A stretch of DNA of 64,000 bases, taken from contig NC_090709.1 in assembly GCF_040954835.1 (NCBI RefSeq), positions 40,990,490-41,054,489 of the forward strand. Direction: 5' to 3'. The first letter of the stretch is position 1, and the number at the start of each line of letters is the position of its first letter. This DNA is from Lepisosteus oculatus (lineage: Eukaryota > Chordata > Actinopteri > Semionotiformes > Lepisosteidae). A program made the position numbers and the translations under genes. The notes below the pieces were generated by a model. The model searched no databases. It had not been told where the DNA came from and saw only the letters and a program-made list of their open reading frames with translations. Below, piece by piece: positions 1 to 11,134 of this stretch.

Positions 1-175
1 ATGTCACCCCGAGACACCACAGAGCCCTCTCATGTCACCCCGAGACACCGCAGAGCCCTGTCATGTCACCCCGAGACACCGCAGAGCCCTCTCTCATGTC
101 ACCCCGAGACACCGCAGAGCCCTGTCATGTCACCCCGAGACACCGCAGGACACCCCAATAGTTCCACAGAGCCCT
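1..175. repeat. 31-33-bp minisatellite in GTF2H4 intron 3
   Basis: About five copies of a unit containing TGTCACCCCGAGACACC. The array lies just beyond the donor of GTF2H4 exon 3 and may continue off the left edge. Confidence 0.8.
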
Positions 176-205
176 CCCATGTCACCCCGAGCCCCCCTCA
201 CTCAC

Positions 206-1413
206 CCCCCCAGCAGGGCGACGCGCAGGTTGTCCTTGAAGATGGCGTTGAGGGTGTTCCCCTGGAGACCCCCCGGGAGCTGCTGGCTGTGCCAGAGCCT
301 GAGACCCGACAGCCCGGACACACAGCTCTCATGATCCCTGGAGGGAGAGAGAGAGACACACAGAGAGAGTGTGCGCGTGTGTGCGTGTCTGTGTGTGTGC
401 GCGTGTGACCAGGAAGGCCCGTAGCCACGGCGACCCCGCCCCACTCACTCCTGGTGGTCCTTCTTCACCCACAGAGCCAGGGCGGCCTGGGGGAGGGGCT
501 GGTCGAGGAACAGCATCCTCATCACGTAGTTCTTGGCCAGTGGGGGCAGCTCCCTGCAGGGGGGGACCGAGAGTTAACCCATCAGCGGACCCCACAATCG
601 GTCAGTTCACCCGGCCATCGCGACCGCAGGTGTCACCCCGAAACTGATCACCGGCCCCCTGGAGCCCAGCAGGTGTGTGAGCCCGGCCAGTACCTGGAGG
701 GGAGACTCCTGGGAAAAACTGAGGCTGCTGCTGGGAGAGGTGTGAGTGGGGCCAGCAGGGGGCGCTCTCACCCTGCGGTCTGTGTGGGTCCTGATGCCCC
801 AGTATAGTGACGGGGGACACTGGACTGTAAACAGGCGCCGTCAAACCGAGGTCCTGACTCTCTGTGCTCATTAACAATCCCGGGGTGTCTCTGGAGAAGA
901 GTAGGGGTGTTACCCCAGTGTCCTGGCCTGATTCCCCCCCTGGTCTTGACCCATCATGGCCTCCTAATCACCCCCCTCTCTGAACTGGCTCCATCCCTCT
1001 GCTCTCCTCCCCACTGAGAGCTGCTGTGTGCTGAGCGGACTGGAGCATCATCCAGGTGGGGGCTGCACACTGGGGGGGCTGGAGGGGATCCCCCTGACCT
1101 GGGAAGAGCTGGAGAGGGGAGGGTCCGGCAAGGCGCTATATAACTCTAAGGAAATACCCACTGACTGCCCTGTGCGCTGTGACCCACTGATGGGCATCGC
1201 TGTGCTGGAGTCTGTCCAGCTCTGACCTGTGAAGAGCTCGGAGTGGAGTGGTCTAGAAAGGCGCTATATGAGGGTGAGGATGATCATTCTGCGTTACCTG
1301 AAGACGGCCAGGCAGGTGGCAGGGTGGTTGTAGAGCCGGTCCAGGATGTCGGGGCTCAGCTCCTTCAGGTACTCGTGCAGGTTCTTACACTGCAGCTGGA
1401 CACGCAGCTTCAT
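206..1413 (-). CDS. GTF2H4: GTF2H4 (TFIIH subunit p52), 5' part, partial
   Basis: Encodes the N-terminal part of p52, the TFIIH core subunit that anchors and stimulates the XPB helicase/translocase in transcription initiation and nucleotide excision repair (family knowledge). Three coding exons on the minus strand: 1413-1298, 553-449 and 337-206. All have AG/GT borders and phases that join in frame (116, 105 and 132 nt). The product starts [19 protein letters not shown] and includes [15 protein letters not shown], a match to human p52 [15 protein letters not shown], then LPGGLQG and LRVALLGG. The start ATG sits 2 nt after a splice acceptor, so translation begins about 7 residues later than in human p52. 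The gene continues past position 1, where the human protein goes on with GKAW. A noncoding first exon probably ends at 1967. Intron 1 holds a 72-bp array and intron 2 a SINE. Identification is secure from the protein match. Confidence 0.93.
655..1165 (+). repeat. 5S rRNA-derived SINE, near full length
   Basis: The head (about 668-740) follows the 3' half of 5S rRNA: CCAGTACCTGG then GGGAGACTCCTGGGAA, as in the 5S internal promoter region. A body follows (GCCAGCAGGGGGCGCTC, ACCGAGGTCCTGACTC, TCATGGCCTCCTAATC), and then a LINE-2-like tail with GGCGCTATATAA at about 1132-1143. This fits the SINE3 / AmnSINE-type architecture of 5S head plus CR1/L2-type tail. A second tail fragment (GGCGCTATAT) follows at about 1215-1270. 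It lies in an intron of GTF2H4. Confidence 0.75.
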
Positions 1414-1438
1414 GGCTGAGGGGACGAGACACACTGAA

Positions 1439-1797
1439 CCCTCCAGGAGCAGGACTGGACAGCCCTGCTTTAAAGACCCCTGGAGACACACACACTGACC
1501 CCTCCAGGACCAGGACTGGACAGCCCTGCTTTAAAGACCCCTGGAGACTCTGCAGACACACACACACACTGACCCCTCCAGGACCAGGACTGGACAGCCC
1601 TGCTTTAAAGACCCCTGGAGACTCTGCAGACACACACACACACTGACCCCTCCAGGAGCAGGACTGGACAGCCCTGCTTTAAAGACCCCTGGAGACTCTG
1701 CAGACACACACACACACTGACCCCTCCAGGACCAGGACTGGACAGCCCTGCTTTAAAGACCCCTGGAGACTCTGCAGACACACACACACTGACCCCC
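1439..1797. repeat. 72-bp minisatellite, about 5 copies
   Basis: The unit carries CCAGGACTGGACAGCCCTGC followed by a short CA run. It lies between the noncoding and first coding exons of GTF2H4 and starts about 25 bp upstream of the coding exon's acceptor. Confidence 0.85.
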
Positions 1798-1967
1798 GAA
1801 TTGATACCACTTTCACAGACCACAGTTTTACACCACATCACTTAAACTTGTTACCTCTTTTTTTTTTTAAGGCTTAAAAATGTTTCGCGTAGCCATCGGC
1901 GAACATCTTAAAGGTTCAACACTCGGATGAGGCTGCGATGTGGGTGTGAATACAGCGCTCGCTTACC

Positions 1968-2420
1968 GGGTGTCTGCAGAAGACAACTCAAACGATGTAA
2001 GAAAATAAAAACAAAAAGCAGAGTCCGTCAGCCGCCTCGCTGGGGGTCCTGGTTTTTAATCCTCCGCCACGTACGGCGCCTCCCAGAGAGAGCCGGGATC
2101 ACGTAACGTCCCACGCATGAACGTCTTGCGGGGAGAAAGTACGCGGCCGATAGGAAGTTTCCCACCCGTCCGTGAAATAAAACTATAAGACTCGCCCGCC
2201 TCTGTGAGCCTCACGCAGACAGGCGAGGGAGCGGTGACGTCAGCGCAGCCCCCGCCTCCCTCCAAAACAACCAACGAGCTCGGCGGCCGAGGAAAGAGCG
2301 GCGCCCCCGCGAGTCCTCCCACCGCCCGCCGGCGCCCCCTAGGCAGGCGGTGTGGCGGCGCCGTTACTAAGCAAGTGTAAATGTTATTGTAAAGGCATGG
2401 GGGAGGTTTAGAAAGAGGAG
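1968..2420 (-). promoter_or_regulatory. GTF2H4: CpG-rich promoter and probable noncoding first exon of GTF2H4
   Basis: A GC- and CpG-rich stretch upstream of GTF2H4. A good donor (ACCCG then GTAAGC) on the minus strand puts the end of a noncoding exon at 1967-1968. It contains a perfect CRE, TGACGTCA, at 2235-2242. The transcription start cannot be placed from sequence alone. Confidence 0.6.
2235..2242. promoter_or_regulatory. CRE (TGACGTCA)
   Basis: A perfect palindromic CREB/ATF site inside the GTF2H4 promoter. Two more perfect copies lie in the ZNRD1-DDX39B promoter of this window. Confidence 0.6.
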
Positions 2421-2574
2421 GAGAAACCGGGGACGTTAGACAAATCGAAGGCCCCGCAATTTTCAGAGCGCCCCGTCGGTGTGTTATGCCATCGAGGACA
2501 CCGAGGGTGGTGGGGGGTGGGGAACAAGCTCTTCTGCACACAAAGGGTACACAGTGTGTACAGGCGATTCCTTC

Positions 2575-3665
2575 ACCGTGTCAGTGTGGGGCACTCCCTC
2601 CAGACTAAAGAGACTCAGTTCCTTCACCACGTCACTGTGGGACACTCCCTTCAGACTAAAGAGACTCAGTTCCTCCGGCCTGTCAGTGCGGGACGCTCCC
2701 TTCAGACTAAAGAGACTCAGTTCCTGCAGCCTGTCAGTGCGGGACACTCCCTTCAGACTAAAGAGACTCAGTCCCTCCAGCCTCTCAGTGCGGGACGCTC
2801 CCTTCAGACTAAAGAGACTCAGTTCCTCCAGCCTGTCAGTGCGGGACCCTCCCTTCAGACTGAAGAGACTCAGTTCCCTCAGCCTGTCAGTGTGGGACAC
2901 TCCCTTCAGACTAAACAAACTCAGTTCCCTCAGCCTGTCAGTGTGGGACGCTCCCTTCAGACTAAAGAGACTCAGTCCCTCCAGCCTGTCAGTGTGGGAC
3001 GCTCCCTTCAGACTAAAGAGACTCAGTCCCTCCAGCCTGTCAGTGCGGGACGCTCCCTTCAGACTAAAGAGACTCAGTTCCTCCGGCCTATCAGTGTGGG
3101 ACACTCCCTACAGACTAAAGAGACTCAGTTCCTCCAGCCTGTCAGTGCGGGACACTCCCTACAGACTGAAGAGACTCAGTTCCTGCAGCCTGTCAGTGTG
3201 GGACACTCCCTTCAGACTGAAGAGACTCAGTCCCTCCAGCCTCTCAGTCTGGGACGCTCCCTTCAGACTGAAGAGACTCAGTTCCCTCAGCCTGTCAGTG
3301 GGGGACACTCCCTTTAGACTAAAGAGACTCAGTTCCTGCAGCCTGTCAGTGTGGGACACTCCCTACAGACTAAAGAGACTCAGTTCCTCCAGCCTGTCAG
3401 TGCGGGACACTCCCTTCAGACTGAAGAGACTCAGTTCCTGCAGCCTGTCAGTGTGGGACACTCCCTTCAGACTGAAGAGACTCAGTCCCTCCAGCCTCTC
3501 AGTCCGGGACGCTCCCTTCAGACTGAAGAGACTCAGTTCCCTCAGCCTGTCAGTGGGGGACACTCCCTTTAGACTAAAGAGACTCAGTTCCTGCAGCCTG
3601 TCAGTGCGGGACACTCCCTTCAGACTGAAGAGACTCAGTTCCTACAGCCCGCCAGTGCTGGACAG
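2575..3665. repeat. 51-bp minisatellite, about 21 copies
   Basis: The unit contains CTCCCTTCAGACTAAAGAGA and CAGCCTGTCAGTG. Because 51 is a multiple of 3, the array is open in several frames on both strands and produces long repeat-only reading frames (up to 477 codons). No start context, splice pattern or family match supports translation. Confidence 0.9.
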
Positions 3666-4309
3666 TGTCAGGCCCTTACATTTGTACCCACCTACACACT
3701 CAGACGCATCAGCAAAAACAAAAAAGCTGATCGTCTTTGCCTTGATCTGTATTTTTTTTTCCACTGCAACGTGTGTTTTTGTGCAAACGACCCGGGGTCT
3801 CTACGGAGCTGGGAAAGATCCCGTTTGGGAACCCGCGTGGCTTGGGCGCGCAGGGCATCGGGGAAACCGTGAACACACACACACGCAGACACAGACACCC
3901 AGGGCAGCATAGTTCTTGTCTCAGTACCGCAGCTGCAGGCAGGAATCTACGTCGAAAAGCGTCGAAACAACACAGCGGCGAGAGCTGTTTCCACGCGCCC
4001 AAACCCACACCGCGGGTACCAGCCAGTAACCGTCTCGTCTCGCGGGGGGGGGGACCTCCGATGGAAATCTGTGTGGCCGGGTGACAGAGCCACAGCGCGC
4101 CTCCACGCAGACTGCTCTCACGCCCCCGCGGGGCACCGAGAGGGTGAGACAACAGGGCAGGCGTGGGCGGCGAAAACAAAACAACATCTACCTGCCCGGC
4201 CGGGCCGCGCTCAGGAGGGACAGTCGACCCACCGAGACGGGCGCTGCTCCAATCAGAAACGTCTGTTTCCCCCCCCCCCCTATTTTTTTATAGCCCCAAA
4301 AACAAAACT

Positions 4310-5835
4310 GTCTGTGGTCACCTTTCAGAGAACCAATCAGCAGTGTCCCCTGCTTACCTTTCAGAGAACCAATCAGCAGTGTCTCTGGTCACCTTTCAGA
4401 GAACCAATCAGGAGCGTCCCCTGCTTACCTTTCAGAGAACCAATCAGCAGTGTCTCTGGTCAGCTTTCAGAGAACCAATCAGGAGTCTCTGGTCACCTTT
4501 TCAAAGAACCAATCAGCAGTGTCCCTGCTTACCTTTCAGAGAACCAATCAGCAGCGTCTCTGGTCAGCTTTCAGAGAACCAATCAGCAGTGTCTCTGGTC
4601 ACCTTTCAGAGAACCAATCAGCAGCGTCCCCTGCTTACCTTTCAGAGAACCAATCAGCAGCGTCCCCTGCTTACCTTTCAGAGAACCAATCAGCAGTGTC
4701 TCTGGTCACCTTTCAGAGAACCAATCAGGAGTCTCTGGTCATCTTTCAGAGAACCAATCAGCAGTGTCTCTGGTCATCTTTCAGAGAACCAATCAGCAGC
4801 GTCTCTGGTCACCTTTCAGAGAACCAATCAGCAGTGTCTCTGGTCACCTTTCAGAGAACCAATCAGCAGTGTCTCTGGTCACCTTTCAGAGAACCAATCA
4901 GTAGTGTCTCTGGTCACCTTTCAGAGAACCAATCAGTAGTGTCTCTGGTCACCTTTCAGAGAACCAATCAGGAGTCTCTGGTCACCTTTTCAAAGAACCA
5001 ATCAGCAGTGTCCCTGCTTACCTTTCAGAGAACCAATCAGCAGCGTCCCCTGCTTACCTTTCAGAGAACCAATCAGCAGCGTCTCTGGTCAGCTTTCAGA
5101 GAACCAATCAGCAGTGTCTCTGGTCACCTTTCAGAGAACCAATCAGCAGCGTCCCCTGCTTACCTTTCAGAGAACCAATCAGCAGTGTCTCTGGTCACCT
5201 TTCAGAGAACCAATCAGGAGTGTCTCTGGTCACCTTTCAGAGAACCAATCAGGAGTCTCTGGTCACCTTTTCAAAGAACCAATCAGCAGTGTCCCTGCTT
5301 ACCTTTCAGAGAACCAATCAGCAGCGTCTCTGGTCACCTTTCAGAGAACCAATCAGGAGTGTCTCTGGTCACCTTTTCAAAGAACCAATCAGCAGTGTCC
5401 CTGCTTACCTTTCAGAGAACCAATCAGGAGCGTCTCTGGTCACCTTTCAGAGAACCAATCAGGAGTCTCTGGTCACCTTTTCAAAGAACCAATCAGCAGT
5501 GTCCCTGCTTACCTTTCAGAGAACCAATCAGGAGCGTCTCTGGTCACCTTTCAGAGAACCAATCAGGAGTGTCTCTGGTCATCTTTCAGAGAACCAATCA
5601 GGAGTCTCTGGTCACCTTTTCAAAGAACCAATCAGCAGTGTCCCTGCTTACCTTTCAGAGAACCAATCAGGAGCGTCTCTGGTCACCTTTCAGAGAACCA
5701 ATCAGGAGTGTCTCTGGTCATCTTTCAGAGAACCAATCAGGAGTCTCTGGTCACCTTTCAGAGAACCAATCAGCAGTGTCTCTGGTCACCTCTGGTCACC
5801 TTTCAGAGAACCAATCCGGAGAATCTCTGCTCGCC
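4310..5835. repeat. 33-36-bp array with about 43 CCAAT boxes
   Basis: Units vary around TCTCTGGTCACCTTTCAGAG followed by AACCAATCAG. I counted 43 CCAATC cores, all in one orientation and almost all within AACCAATCAG, a strong NF-Y-type CCAAT box. Several sub-variants alternate (GTCACC, GCTTACC, GTCATC; 33 to 36 bp), so the array grew by unequal exchange of mixed blocks. It lies about 2 kb upstream of the GTF2H4 promoter. Confidence 0.9.
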
Positions 5836-6430
5836 TTTCAGGGGCTCAGTGGAGGGTGTCTGCGGGTTTCTCTCCTTCCTGAGGCACTGAAACTGCGTCG
5901 ATCCGTTTGGGGTTTAACAGGTGTAAGGACATGATCGTCAGGAAGTCCGACCACAGTCTCACTCACAGTCGAAGAGAGATTTTCCTCGATGAGTCGTCTC
6001 TCCTCGGGCTATGAGAAACTCCTCCGACTCGATACCCAACCAAGAAACATTTCGCTTTACGAGCGTAACCGATTCCTAGAAAACTTCCGACTATTTTTTG
6101 GAGGAAAATACGTTTCCCCACAACTCAGCTTCTGAAACCTTTCGTTTCGCCCAGGAGGTGTGGAAAAGTGCGCCGGGGTTTCTAAACTAAGTGACGAACA
6201 GCCTAAATTAAAAAAAAAACACCAGTAAATGTTTCCTACAGGGCATTATCGGGAGTGATCGGCTTACTAGATATTTCTGAACCCTGGTGCGGTCCGTCTC
6301 TTCCGAAACGCACGTTAGAGAGCCTCCTCGTTTCGACCCTGAAACTGCCCTCTTTAAAGGGACCGAAGGGTTGCAACTCGTAGAAAAGATGCCTTAAAAT
6401 GTCACGGCTCCGTCTCCTCCTCTCCCGCGT
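5836..6430. other. Non-repetitive intergenic stretch
   Basis: Mixed-composition sequence without coding similarity, splice pattern or repeat that I recognise. Confidence 0.4.
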
Positions 6431-6560
6431 TCTCTGTAAGCCAATCGGGAGTGTCCATCATCGCCTATCTGTGAACCAATCAGGAGCGTCGGTGGTCTCC
6501 TCCGTGAACCAATCAGGAGCGTCTCTGGTCTCTTCCATGAGCCAATCAGGAGCCCAGTCC
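6431..6560. repeat. Diverged copies of the CCAAT unit
   Basis: Four spaced CCAATC boxes (GCCAATCGGG, two ACCAATCAGG and one GCCAATCAGG) with linkers such as GGTCTCTTCC. These look like older relatives, or founders, of the large CCAAT array 600 bp to the left. Confidence 0.65.
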
Positions 6561-6746
6561 CGAGACTAAGGGGGCGTGTCTTCCGTGTCGCGGAAAGTCC
6601 TTATCTGCTAATTAATAATACTGTAGGTTTACCGAGGCTGTTAAACCACACCCAAAGAGAAAGAAAATCACGGACAAGATGATATCCTTCCATCTCGTGC
6701 TTAAATTTGGACACAAATGGGTCTTTGTTTCGAAACTGAAAAACAT

Positions 6747-6752
6747 TTTATT
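6747..6752 (-). terminator. Candidate polyadenylation signal for the IgV receptor gene
   Basis: AATAAA on the minus strand, 1.28 kb beyond the receptor stop codon. It is the first clear hexamer I found downstream; the 3' end is otherwise unsupported. Confidence 0.3.
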
Positions 6753-6894
6753 ACGTACAAACGTTTCACGGGATTCGGAAGTATTGAAGTTTTCGCCTCC
6801 AGGTGTCGTGCTCCAGGTCTCCAAGTGAACGTTTCGGTTATTGTTTTTTTTTTTACATAAATAAGGCATTTTGAAACGCACCCCGGGCAGCCCC

Positions 6895-7135
6895 CTCTCC
6901 CCACTGGAGCCCCAGCAGGTGTGTGAGCCCGGCCAGTACCTGGAGGGGAGACTCCTGGGAAAAACTGAGGCTGCTGCTGCTGGGAGAGGTGTGAGTGGGG
7001 CCAGCAGGGGGCGCTCTCACCCTGCGGTCTGCGTGGGGTCTTGCTGCCCCAGTATAGCGTCGGGGGGACAACATGCAAACTCCACACAGACAACACCCCA
7101 GCGCCTCAGTTGAACCTCTGCCTCACTGTGCTGCT
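6895..7135 (+). repeat. 5S-derived SINE head plus other repeat fragment
   Basis: The same 5S-like head as at 655 (CCAGTACCTGGAGGGGAGAC) and the same GGCCAGCAGGGGGCGCTC segment, truncated at about 7065. It is followed by ACATGCAAACTCCACACAG, a fragment common in fish interspersed repeats. Confidence 0.7.
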
Positions 7136-7139
7136 GCTG

Positions 7140-8035
7140 TTGCTGCTAGCACCCAGACACCCAGACTCACACCACACGAGCTCATTATCTAGCGCGGGGG
7201 GGAGGTGCGGAACTGCAGCCCACAGCCCCCGCTACCAACAGGCGTGGGGCAGACACACCGTGTATAGCGCCGGACACGCAGCTACCCCGGATGTGGCGCG
7301 TCTGTCTGTACAGACCGATACGATTGATCTAGACGCTGCTGGAAACAAACAAACAACAACAAAAAAAAACACCGACAACAACTCCCTAAAAGCTGTGAAC
7401 TCGACACGCGCGTCTTGTGCTCGCACGCAGTGAAACCACACGCGTGGGCGGGCGGTAGCCGGAGCGGCGCGAGGCGAGGGGCCTGGTCTGCGCTCCTCCC
7501 ACACAGCCGCCCGAGACGGCAGCGCGAGCTGACCCCCACTGACCCCGGGCCCCTACTGTCACGGCCCAGCAAGACAAAAAAAACACGCACGTTTTTAAAC
7601 CTGCAGAGACACGGACACCAGCTCCTCTGTCCCCACAGTCTCTCCCTCCCCTCCGTGTCTCCTTCTTCACCCGAGCGCTTCTTCCGAACCTCAAAACCCC
7701 CCTTTTTTGTGTGTTTTGTTTGGTTCTAAAGCGCCGGTCCGGTCCGGTCCAGTCCAGTCCGGTCCGGTCCCCCCGGAGGAAGAGGGAGATGATGGAGACT
7801 GGAAAAGAGCCAGCCGCCCCCGCCTCTCCTGCACAGTCCTCGTTCCTATGAACGGTTTCAAAAAGATTTCGTTGTACTTGAAACAAACAAACAAACAAAA
7901 AAAACCTCACGATCTTTTAACAATGATTCTATTCCTCCCAAGTGCTGTAGGTAGAAGAATGTTTCGCCCCCACCTCTCTCTCTCCGGGGCTCGGACCTGC
8001 AGGACAGTCTCTCTCTCCTCCCCCCCCGACCCGAG
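7140..8035 (-). other. Probable 3' UTR / downstream flank of the IgV receptor gene
   Basis: GC-rich sequence with no coding signal, immediately downstream of the receptor stop. It includes a short GGTCC-type run near 7738-7771. Confidence 0.35.
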
Positions 8036-8373
8036 TCACACCCGCCCCCCCTCTCCGGGCAGGCAGGAGATCTCCGAGTAGAGACCCGGGGGCGGCGGCG
8101 CTGGCCCGGGACGCGGGCGCCCCCTCAGCACCGGCACCTCCACGGCGGCGTAGTCCGTCGCCCCGGCGTCTCCCTGCGAGGAGAGGAGACACACACACAC
8201 ACCCGGGGCGTGAGAAAGACCGCCCGGTCCTTACCGCCGCTCAGACTCAGTCCATGGACAGTGATGGACAGCAGTCCATCACAGGGCACACACACACCCT
8301 GGACAGGACAGCAGTCCATCACAGGGCACACACACACACTCACACACCCTGGACAGGACACCAGTCCATCACA

Positions 8374-8429
<56 letters not shown>

Positions 8430-8643
8430 ACCCTGGACAGGACAGCAGTCCATCACAGGGCACACACACACACTCACACACCCTGGACAGGACACCAGTC
8501 CATCACAGGACACACACACACTCACACACCCTGGACAGGACACCAGTCCATCACAGGACACACACACACACACCCTGGACAGGACACCAGTCCATCACAG
8601 GACACACACACACACACCCTGGACAGGACACCAGTCCATCACA

Positions 8644-8706
<63 letters not shown>

Positions 8707-11102
8707 GGACAGGACACCACTCCATCACAGGACACACACACACACACCCTGGACAGGACACCAGTCCATCACAGGACACACACACACACACCCTGGACAG
8801 GACACCAGTCCATCACAGGACTCACACACACACTCACACACCCTGGACAGGACACCAGTCCATCACAGGACATACACTCACCAGCACCGCGACATTGCAA
8901 GACAGCCATCGCTGGCGGCAATAACACCACCGCCGGCCGGGTCACACGACCGGCTTTCAAGCGCGCCCAATAACAGGAGAAATAACGCTTTTAGTAAAGT
9001 ACTCATACGACAAGTACTCAAGTAAGTACTCACGCTGCCTGCGTCGTTTGTAATAAATTTTTAAGTATTATAACGGCACGTTATTATATGCATGAAATGA
9101 GGTGGTCCGGGAAGACCCCTGTGTTGGAGCATTTTAAACCGGAGGTAAGGGGGGTATTCGCAGACAATTTCCAAGTGCACACATCTGAACGTTATTTTTA
9201 TTGAAGGTGTTTCATCTTTTTTTCATAGCTCGAATTGATGTAGTCCTGTGCAACCCCCGACGGTCTTTTTCCGTCTTGACTTGTTAGACGTGCTCCTGTT
9301 TGTATTGCGAATGTTGTTATTGTGTGAAGCATAAATGAAAAAAAAAATAAATACATTTAAAAAAATAAAAAACCCAACTCACGCTGCCCGCGTCTTCTCT
9401 CCGGCCCCGTCGGTCCTCCGGAGACGCGTCCCCTGGGGCGGAGGAGCAGAAAAAAAAATTAAAACCAATTGAACACGATAAAAACCCAACACCAAACCCA
9501 GCCTCACAAAGCGCAATGGGCGCCGAGCGCCCGAAACCTCTCTGTTTCCCTGAAGACATGACGTTTCCCGGTCCCACAGGATTAATACCGTTTCATACCG
9601 GCTGCCCCGTGTTTCTACCACCAAGTCTAGAGTAACACCGGGTGAGAATCCCTTCCCCGAAATTCCTGGGACCGGATTTCGGAATATTTTAATATTTGCG
9701 TCTCTAAAATGGGACCCAAGTCTAAACGCGATAGCCATTTACATTTCCTAATATAGCGGACACCTCTACCCTGAATGTCGTTTTATATACATTTGAAATC
9801 ATTTGTTTTTACGCGTGACACCGTCAGAAAGGTAAGATATCAGTCTCCACCTGCGATTAGAAGGTTACAGTACTCGTCCCGGTATTTTTTTTTTTGTTTG
9901 TTTCAGACAGGTCTGAAGGTTTATGTCAGGTATAAAAACAAAGCATCGAATAGGATGACAGGGAAATGTCGTGAAAACGGGGGAAAAAAAATCAGCATTA
10001 TATCTGTAACGCAACAACTACGCTAGCCACGTTACACTCGGACGGAGCGTGTTAGGCGGAGGTGAAGGCGGCGCACAACACCTGAACGTGGTGGAACCCG
10101 CACTGGGTGGAATTTTCCATCCGTGGCGTGTGGCGTGTCAGCATGCAAAAACAACTTTCGGATTTCGGAGGTTTTCGGGTTTGGGGAATTTCGGATCAAG
10201 GATTTTCAACCTGTATTGACATCTTACCCTTCTGATGGTGCTATGTTTTAAAAAAAATATATTAGAAATTTATATTAAACTACATTCGGGGTATATGTAT
10301 AAGTATATACAGTATATTGTACCCAGCAAGGACCTGAACTGGCACAGACCCCGCGCAGGAGGTGTGTGTGTGTGTGTGTCCTGTGATGGACTGGTGTCCT
10401 GTCCAGGGTGTGTGAGTGTGTGTGTGTGTGTCCTGTGATGGACTGGGTGTCCTGTCCAGGGTGTGTGAGTGTGTGTGTGTGTCCTGTGATGGACTGGGTG
10501 TCCTGTCCAGGGTGTGTGTGAGTGTGTGTGTGTCCTGTGATGGACTGTCGTCCTGGCCAGGGTGTGTGTGAGTGTGTGTGTGTCCTGTGATGGACTGCTG
10601 TCCTGTCCAGGGTGTGTGAGTGTGTGTCCTGTGATGGACTGGTGTCCTGTCCAGGGTGTGTGAGTATGTGTGTGTGTCCTGTGATGGACTGATGTCCAGT
10701 CCAGGGTGTGTGAGTGTGTGTGTGTGTCCTATGATGGACTGGTGTCCTGTCCAGGGTGTGTGAGTGTGTGTGTGTCTCCTGTGATGGACTGGTGTCCTGT
10801 CCAGGGTGTGTGAGTGTGTGTGTGTCCTGTGATGGACTGGTGTCCTGTCCAGGGTGTGTGAGTGTGTGTGTGGGGTCTCTGTCTGTCCCCCTCAGCGGTC
10901 CACAGCCCCGGCCCGTCCTCACCTGCTCTGCGCCGGAGACGGTGGACCCAGGCGGTCCCGCCCAGCGCCAGCAGAACCGAGACCCCCGCCAGGCCGGCCA
11001 GCGAGGCCCAGCAGGCCGGACAGTAGCCCGGGCAGTCCGGGGGGGCGGCGGCGGGGGGGCGGCTCTCTGTCGGAGGACGACAACAACAGCAACAACACAA
11101 CA

Positions 11103-11134
<32 letters not shown>

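Noticed and set aside
655-1165. A 5S rRNA gene
   Set aside because: Only the 3' half of 5S is present and it continues into a SINE body and L2-type tail.
2479-3912. 477-codon plus-strand ORF of 17-residue repeats (SLSVRDTPFRLKRL)
   Set aside because: It is a product of a 51-bp satellite: the length is divisible by 3, so other frames on both strands are also open. There is no start context, splice pattern or family match.
4071-5934. Long ORFs made of FQRTNQQ / SENQSA repeats
   Set aside because: Frames through the CCAAT array. All three plus-strand frames are open, and units of 33-36 bp shift between them.
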